Shown: positions 59,350 to 64,000 of the stretch, in pieces | Numbering within the stretch: position 1 is the first letter of the stretch | Layout: every line of letters begins with the position of its first letter | Assembly (NCBI RefSeq): GCF_023375815.1 | Contig: NZ_CP067412.1 | Location: 4,960,001 to 5,024,000 of the forward strand | Source: Pseudomonas sp. HS6 | Lineage (GTDB): Bacteria > Pseudomonadota > Gammaproteobacteria > Pseudomonadales > Pseudomonadaceae | Direction of reading: 5' to 3' | DNA: 64,000 bases | Program-made: the position numbers and the translations under genes | Notes under the pieces: generated by a model | What the model was told of the DNA's origin: nothing | Seen by the model: the letters and a program-made list of their open reading frames with translations, nothing else | The model's database searches: none

Positions 59350-60162
59350 ATGTGGTCGTTGAGCGCCTGGCGACGCCGGCGCATTCTGGCGAAGCACCCG
59401 ATTGCCGATGACATGTGGCAGCGGGTGCGTCACCACTTGAGTTTCCTCGATGGCATCAGTGCCGATGAAGATCAGTGGCTGCGCGAAGCCAGCGTTCTGT
59501 TCCTTGAAGACAAACACCTGACCGCCCTGCCCGGCGTCGAATTGCATCAGGAACAACGCCTGCTGCTCGCCGCCCAGGCGCAATTGCCGCTTTTGCATCT
59601 GGGCGATCTGAACTGGTACCAGGGTTTTCACGAAATCGTCCTCTATCCGGATGACTTCCTCAGCCCCCAGCGCCATCGCGATGCCAGCGGTGTCGAGCAT
59701 GAGTGGGACGGCGAGCACAGTGGTGAAGCCTGGCAGCAAGGGCCGATCATCCTCGCCTGGCCCGGGGTGATGGCCAGTGGTGGCTGGGAAGGCTACAACC
59801 TGGTAATCCACGAACTCGCGCACAAACTCGACATGCTCAACGGCGATGCCAACGGCCTGCCACCGCTGCACGCCGACATGCGGGTCAGCGACTGGGCCCA
59901 GGTGATGCAAGCGGCCTACGACGATCTCAACCGCCAGCTCGACCGCCATCCCGACGCCGAAACCGCCATCGACCCGTATGCCGCCGAGAACCCGGCCGAA
60001 TTCTTCGCCGTCACCAGCGAGTACTTTTTCAGCGCCCCGGATCTGCTGCACGAGGCTTATCCACAGGTGTATGCGCAGCTGCAGCTTTTCTATCGACAGG
60101 ATCCACTGGCCCGACTGAAGCAACTTCAGGCCACGGACCCGGTCTATCAGGCACACGAGTAA
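59350..60162 (+). CDS. MtfA-family zinc peptidase
   Basis: 270 residues, M90 family. Zinc motif HELAHKLD (HExxH) in YNLVIHELAHKLDMLNG, with the Glu ligand in NPAEFFAVTSEYFF. E. coli MtfA binds the repressor Mlc and is an aminopeptidase; in Pseudomonas the partner is unknown. ATG 59350 (MWSLSAWRRRRIL) is 4 bp after the dedA stop, so the two may be co-transcribed. Confidence 0.9.
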   Translation: MWSLSAWRRRRILAKHPIADDMWQRVRHHLSFLDGISADEDQWLREASVLFLEDKHLTALPGVELHQEQRLLLAAQAQLPLLHLGDLNWYQGFHEIVLYPDDFLSPQRHRDASGVEHEWDGEHSGEAWQQGPIILAWPGVMASGGWEGYNLVIHELAHKLDMLNGDANGLPPLHADMRVSDWAQVMQAAYDDLNRQLDRHPDAETAIDPYAAENPAEFFAVTSEYFFSAPDLLHEAYPQVYAQLQLFYRQDPLARLKQLQATDPVYQAHE

Positions 60163-60207
60163 GGCCTGGACGACCTTCGGTGCATGGCATCGCGGGTGGA
60201 ATATGCC

Positions 60208-60213
60208 TATAAT
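60208..60213 (+). promoter_or_regulatory. Candidate -10 for ppa
   Basis: TATAAT at 60208-60213, 62 bases before ATG 60275. The -35 (17 bases up) is TGGCAT, a weak match. Confidence 0.45.
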
Positions 60214-60274
60214 CGCCGCCACTTTTTGGTCAATCCGGCCAAGTGTTTTGGTCTACTAACGGGGGCAACGCCCA

Positions 60275-60802
60275 ATGAGCTACAGCAAGATTCCGGCTGG
60301 CAAAGACCTGCCGAACGACATCTACGTCGCGATCGAGATCCCGGCCAACCACGCGCCGATCAAATACGAAATCGACAAAGACAGCGATTGCCTGTTCGTT
60401 GACCGTTTCATGGCCACCCCGATGTTCTACCCGGCCAACTACGGTTACATCCCGAACACCCTGGCTGACGACGGTGATCCCCTGGACGTGCTGGTCGTAA
60501 CCCCTTACCCGGTTGCTCCAGGTTCGGTGATCCGCGCTCGTCCAGTCGGCATCCTGAACATGACCGACGACGGCGGCGGCGATGCCAAAGTCATCGCAGT
60601 TCCACACGACAAGCTGTCCCAGCTGTACGTGGACGTGAAGGAATACACCGACCTGCCAGCCCTGCTGATCCAGCAGATCGAGCACTTCTTCGCGAACTAC
60701 AAAGATCTCGAAAAAGGCAAATGGGTGAAAATCGAAGGCTGGGCCGGTGCAGACGCCGCCCGCGAAGCGATCACCAAGTCGGTTGCTGCCTACAAAGGCT
60801 AA
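60275..60802 (+). CDS. ppa: Inorganic pyrophosphatase
   Basis: 175 residues; hydrolyses PPi and so drives biosynthesis. Family I signature [18 protein letters not shown]-like [11 protein letters not shown] and [18 protein letters not shown] precedes the start. Followed by a strong terminator. Confidence 0.98.
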   Translation: MSYSKIPAGKDLPNDIYVAIEIPANHAPIKYEIDKDSDCLFVDRFMATPMFYPANYGYIPNTLADDGDPLDVLVVTPYPVAPGSVIRARPVGILNMTDDGGGDAKVIAVPHDKLSQLYVDVKEYTDLPALLIQQIEHFFANYKDLEKGKWVKIEGWAGADAAREAITKSVAAYKG

Positions 60803-60829
60803 GCCTCGCGACCTGCGACACGCTTGAAG

Positions 60830-60856
60830 AAAACCCCGGTTGATCCGGGGTTTTTT
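60830..60856 (+). terminator. Rho-independent terminator after ppa
   Basis: AAAACCCCGG and CCGGGGTTTTTT arms around TTGAT. Strong stem with a T-run. Confidence 0.9.
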
Positions 60857-61023
60857 GTGCCTGCCCGATAGGTGCTTAAACAGCTTGTTTATAGCGACCT
60901 ACAGAAAAGTTTTAGTGTGTGTAATTTCCCACAAGTACGTCTTACATCCCGTCGCAAAATTTGCCTCGATTTTGAACGCATGGTTTATTCAAACCGCTCT
61001 AGGCCGGCCGTAGACTCGTGTTT

Positions 61024-61761
61024 ATGAGAAAGAACACTAGCGGTCCAAGATTCAAGGCACTCCTGGAAGCTGCGAACATCACCACCACGGGATTCGCAAA
61101 GTTCTGGGGCACGGAAGCCCAAAATGTTCATAACTGGTACACCCGGGGCGTACCCGCGTACCGCATGGAAGAAGTCGCGCGCCTGCTGTCCGTCAACAGC
61201 CAGTGGCTGAAAACCGGTGAAGGCCCCAAAGAAGCGCCGCACCTGTACACCGCCGGCGACACGCTGGATGCCCAGGCGATTCAAGGCGTCTATACGGTGC
61301 TTGAATCCACCGACATCGAACTGCCGCTCTACAAGGAAGCCCCGACAGCTCCTGGCTCCGACAAGACCCATGTCATCAAGGACCCGGAGCAAACCATCCG
61401 CCTGCCCCGCAGCCACCTCGAAACCCTGGAAATCCGCCACACCGACGCCATCTGCACCCACATGATCGGCAACAGCATGGCCGAGAAGATCGAAGACGGC
61501 TCCACACTCGCCATCGACCGCGGCCTCACCCAGGTGGTGGACGGCGAAATCTACGCCATCGAACACGACGGCATGCTGCGCATCAAATACCTGCACCGCA
61601 TGCCCGGCAATGCCCTGCGCCTGCGCAGCCACAACAGCGCCGAATACCCGGACGAAATCTTCCGAGCCACGCAGATCGAGGAGCAGAGGATTCATGTATT
61701 GGGGTGGGTGTTCTGGTGGTCGACGCTGGGCAAGCGGCGGCCGGTTGTGCCGTTTCTCTGA
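61024..61761 (+). CDS. LexA/CI-like repressor (HTH + S24 peptidase)
   Basis: 245 residues: an N-terminal helix-turn-helix (FKALLEAANITTTGFAKFWG) and a C-terminal S24 domain. The Ser sits in MIGNSMAEKIEDGSTLAID (NSM motif) and the Lys in DGMLRIKYLHRM, giving the expected Ser-Lys dyad. I see no clear Ala-Gly or Cys-Gly cleavage site in the linker (PLYKEAPTAPGSD). ATG 61024; GTG 61018 is an alternative. Phage-type repressor without phage genes nearby. Confidence 0.85.
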   Translation: MRKNTSGPRFKALLEAANITTTGFAKFWGTEAQNVHNWYTRGVPAYRMEEVARLLSVNSQWLKTGEGPKEAPHLYTAGDTLDAQAIQGVYTVLESTDIELPLYKEAPTAPGSDKTHVIKDPEQTIRLPRSHLETLEIRHTDAICTHMIGNSMAEKIEDGSTLAIDRGLTQVVDGEIYAIEHDGMLRIKYLHRMPGNALRLRSHNSAEYPDEIFRATQIEEQRIHVLGWVFWWSTLGKRRPVVPFL

Positions 61762-61774
61762 TGTGCCCGTGGTT

Positions 61775-61803
61775 GTGGGAGCCAGCCTGCTGGCGATGAG
61801 GCC
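61775..61803 (+). repeat. Single REP-like sequence
   Basis: TGTGGGAGCCAGCCTGCTGG plus CGATGAGGC, a variant of the window's other REPs. It occurs alone, 13 bp after the LexA-like stop. Confidence 0.7.
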
Positions 61804-62227
61804 CTGAAAGTCGGTACAAATCCTGGATTTTCTCCAGTTTGATAGCTCTAAACCGCACTTCAAGCTGGGAATCAGAAGCAAAACTCAGTATCCTGCGCCC
61901 CACATTCGCGCATCGACCCGCCCTGCGGCCCAGATGACGCCTGACGCGGCAGACCACTGTCTGACCAAGTCCCACAGCCGGACGCAAGATCCGGGTGTAC
62001 GTTTTGAAGGCTGGCGCGGTTTACCAAAAATAAACCAAGCCAGTCCCCGAGAAGCCGGCCACAAGCCGGCTTTTTAATGCCTGCTGAAAAGTCGGTCGGG
62101 TGTCGGTTTACAGTCAGAGCGCTGTGCAAGGGCGCCTGCACAACTCATCGCACAACAGAGCCCCGCCTGCTGGAAGCGACGGCAACTCTGATTGCTCAAG
62201 CCACCCCCACAAGGACGTTCAACATCG
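61804..62227 (+). other. Long gap with an orphan terminator, possible small RNA
   Basis: No convincing gene in about 420 bp. AGCCGGC and GCCGGCT pair at 62053-62071 and are followed by TTTT, a good intrinsic terminator with no coding gene ending near it. About 200-250 bases upstream are free of obvious open reading frames, so a small RNA ending at 62075 is possible. Confidence 0.35.
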
Positions 62228-62659
62228 ATGCCCAAAACCATCACTTCAAACATGAAATCCGCTGGCCTGACAGCAGCCTTGTGCCTTTGTCTTTCAGGCT
62301 GCGTTGGAGCAATCGTATCGCTCCCGGAAAAGACAACCGTCAAGACAGATGCTTATAAAGCGCAAAGCTATCGGTCCATCACACCGCAAATCAGCAGAAC
62401 GGTCACATCGACGCCTACACGGGAATGGTGCGGGATAACCGTTTGGGCACTGATCATTCCGGTGCCATTGAAACTGCCGGTGTGTACATCGTATTTCGAG
62501 CAGTCCTTCGGCAACGACGAGTTCGGAAACGAAGCCGTTCTGCTCGACTCGCAACAAACAGTGCCATCCCCTTTCTACGCCTGCGGCCCATTCATGATGT
62601 TGGGACCGATCGTCCATGGTTACCAAGGCAATGCGCTTTGCGGTGTTTTTCCGAAATGA
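62228..62659 (+). CDS. Small lipoprotein of unknown function
   Basis: 143 residues: signal MPKTITSNMKSAGLTAALC with lipobox LSGC, then a body containing WCGITVWALIIPVPLKLPVC and YACGPFMMLGPIVHG. Four further cysteines (WCG, PVCT, YACG, ALCG) could form two disulfides in the periplasm. No family recognised. Codon use and base composition are slightly less GC-rich than the backbone. Confidence 0.7.
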   Translation: MPKTITSNMKSAGLTAALCLCLSGCVGAIVSLPEKTTVKTDAYKAQSYRSITPQISRTVTSTPTREWCGITVWALIIPVPLKLPVCTSYFEQSFGNDEFGNEAVLLDSQQTVPSPFYACGPFMMLGPIVHGYQGNALCGVFPK

Positions 62660-62788
62660 TGTTGAACTGACATAGCGACTTACGCTTTCACCTGCCAACG
62701 CTTTCGTCGCGAAGCCCTCCATATCAACCGTTGATTTACAATCGCCATCCGATCAGCACGAAAACACTTTCAGCACAGGGATGCGCCC

Positions 62789-63709
62789 ATGTCCGTTCCA
62801 ACCTACGATCAGTTCATTGAGCCGATCCTGCGTTTTCTCGCCACAAAACCCGAGGGTGCAATCGCTCGGGACGCCCACGAAGCAGCGGCAAAAATGCTGC
62901 AACTGACTGAAGATCAGCGCGAAGAACTGATCGCCAGTGGTCAGGCTACCTACAAGAACCGATCAGGCTGGGCGCACGACCGACTCAAGCGTGCCGGTCT
63001 TTCGAGCAGTGCAAAGCGCGGCTATTGGAAGCTGACCGATGCGGGGGTGCAGTACGCCAAAGAGCACACACTTCCACTGTCAGCCAAGGACGTGGAGCAT
63101 TTGGCAATCGGATACATGAACGTAAAGCTGAAAGTTGCCCCAGATGCCGAACCTCTGGATGACCAGCCAAGCGTTGAGCCCGATCTGGCCTCCGCCACCG
63201 AAAGCCCCGACGACCGGCTGGAGCGAGCGCTTAAGGAATTGCGCGACGCCACGGCCGCCGACCTTTTGGACAACTTGCTGCAAGTCAGCCCTAATCGCTT
63301 TGAAGTGATCGTGCTGGATGTGCTTCATCGCCTGGGTTACGGCGCCAGCCGCAATGACTTGCAACGTGTCGGAGGTTCGGGTGATGCCGGCATCGACGGC
63401 ATTATCTCGCTCGATAAACTGGGGCTGGAGAAGGTTTACGTACAGGCCAAGCGTTGGCAGAACACGGTTGGCCGACCTGAGTTACAGGCGTTCTATGGCG
63501 CGCTCGCAGGACAAAAAGCCAAACGCGGTGTGTTTATAACCACTTCTGGCTTTACGGCGCACGCCGTCGACTTCGCCAAATCGGTGGACGGCATTGTGTT
63601 GGTAGACGGGACGCGTCTAGTGCACCTGATGATGGATCATGAGGTGGGTGTGACATCTCGTTTGTTACGCCTGCCGACGCTGGATCGCGATTACTTTGAT
63701 GAGGAGTGA
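62789..63709 (+). CDS. mrr: Mrr-type restriction endonuclease
   Basis: 306 residues: an N-terminal winged-helix (Mrr_N; residues about 5-95) and a C-terminal Mrr catalytic domain (about 150-300) with GGSGDAGIDGII (Asp) and VYVQAKRW (QxK), the PD-(D/E)xK type core. Mrr cleaves methylated DNA (type IV). It is a stand-alone gene; no methyltransferase lies next to it in the window. Possibly the start of a defence island. Confidence 0.92.
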   Translation: MSVPTYDQFIEPILRFLATKPEGAIARDAHEAAAKMLQLTEDQREELIASGQATYKNRSGWAHDRLKRAGLSSSAKRGYWKLTDAGVQYAKEHTLPLSAKDVEHLAIGYMNVKLKVAPDAEPLDDQPSVEPDLASATESPDDRLERALKELRDATAADLLDNLLQVSPNRFEVIVLDVLHRLGYGASRNDLQRVGGSGDAGIDGIISLDKLGLEKVYVQAKRWQNTVGRPELQAFYGALAGQKAKRGVFITTSGFTAHAVDFAKSVDGIVLVDGTRLVHLMMDHEVGVTSRLLRLPTLDRDYFDEE

Positions 63710-63894
63710 ATTCAGGAGCCTTGCAATTCGGCCCTGTCAATCAATTCCCATATTCAGCTTGTGGTTAAAAGTGATGGCACACTAGAATCACATCGACTGT
63801 TCTACCAACCCCTACGGATCGAGGGTTACATCAGCACGGGGCGAGGCCGGGACTGAATCCAGTTTAAGTTGATGTGCAGGTCAAGGAGACCACT

Positions 63895-64000
63895 ATGTCG
63901 GACGTTAAAAGCATCAAGGATCAGAAGCTTCTCTACCATCTCACTTCGGTTGAAAACCTGGATGGAATTTTCAGGGATGGCTTGAAACCTCGCGCCGGCC
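63895..64000 (+). CDS. DarT-like ADP-ribosyltransferase, N-terminus (cut by window edge)
   Basis: Only the first 35 codons are visible: MSDVKSIKDQKLLYHLT followed by SVENLDGIFRDGLKPRAG. The YHLTSVENLDGI...GLKPR pattern resembles the N-terminus of DUF4433/DarT proteins, which ADP-ribosylate thymidine in single-stranded DNA and pair with a DarG macrodomain antitoxin. ATG 63895 has AAGGAG 6 bases upstream. The identity needs the sequence to the right; confidence is limited by the short stretch. Confidence 0.55.
   Translation, partial: MSDVKSIKDQKLLYHLTSVENLDGIFRDGLKPRAG

Noticed and set aside
61860..62080. Possible tRNA or tmRNA in the gap before the small lipoprotein
   Set aside because: No cloverleaf, TTCGA loop or CCA end could be found.

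Overview
The window is chromosomal DNA from a Pseudomonas of the fluorescens group. Its gene order follows the P. aeruginosa PAO1 stretch I remember as ladS-thiD-thiE-hemL-...-miaB-...-leuS-lptE-holA-...-lipA-lipB-...-dacC-rlpA-mltB-rodA-mrdA-...-nadD-proA-...-ubiX-mpl-...-exaC-eat-eutBC-...-ppa (about PA3974-PA4031). The REP palindromes (TGTGGGAGCTGGCTTGCCAGCGAT type) are of the kind scattered through fluorescens-group genomes. The left edge cuts a gene (ladS), and so does the right edge (a DarT-like gene).

Layout. 1-6.6 kb: LadS hybrid kinase (minus strand), then thiamine genes, hemL and a Sel1 protein on the plus strand. 6.6-12.1 kb: miaB, ybeZ-ybeY-corC-lnt (tRNA modification, rRNA maturation, lipoprotein acylation). 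12.1-19.7 kb: a YdcF-like protein, leuS-lptE-holA, arfA with a terminator-like hairpin inside its reading frame, and a lytic transglycosylase. 19.7-32.3 kb: a long minus-strand block for peptidoglycan and cell shape (ldcA-like, dacC, rlpA, mltB, rodA, mrdA), lipoate (lipB-lipA), ribosome factors (rlmH, rsfS), nadD and proA. 32.4-34.5 kb: a 3-methyladenine glycosylase and a DedA-PAP2 fusion.

34.6-47.5 kb holds the accessory material. A 1142-residue protein with a hydrophobic TcdA/TcdB-pore-like segment and degenerate RTX-like repeats is followed 4 bp later by a 573-residue protein. The C-terminus of that second protein reads like a cholera-toxin-type ADP-ribosyltransferase (R333, S365-x-T367, E477-x-E479). 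A larger paralogue (862 residues, 44.9-47.5 kb) carries the same domain with most of these residues replaced. Backbone genes lie between the two islands: a LON-domain protein, a LrgAB-like pair, a MaoC-like dehydratase, a MORN/C13-peptidase lipoprotein and a Rossmann protein. I regard this three-protein set as the best candidate for an undescribed toxin system.

47.5-58.5 kb: ubiX and mpl, a small transposon-like repeat with perfect 33-bp terminal inverted repeats, then the ethanolamine/aldehyde regulon: a sigma-54 activator, exaC, eat, eutB and eutC, with two clear -24/-12 promoters. 58.6-64 kb: DedA, an MtfA-like peptidase, ppa, a LexA/CI-like repressor, a small lipoprotein, an Mrr-type restriction enzyme and the first 35 codons of a DarT-like ADP-ribosyltransferase. 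The last two suggest a defence island continuing past the right edge.

No rRNA, tRNA, CRISPR array or complete insertion sequence was seen.
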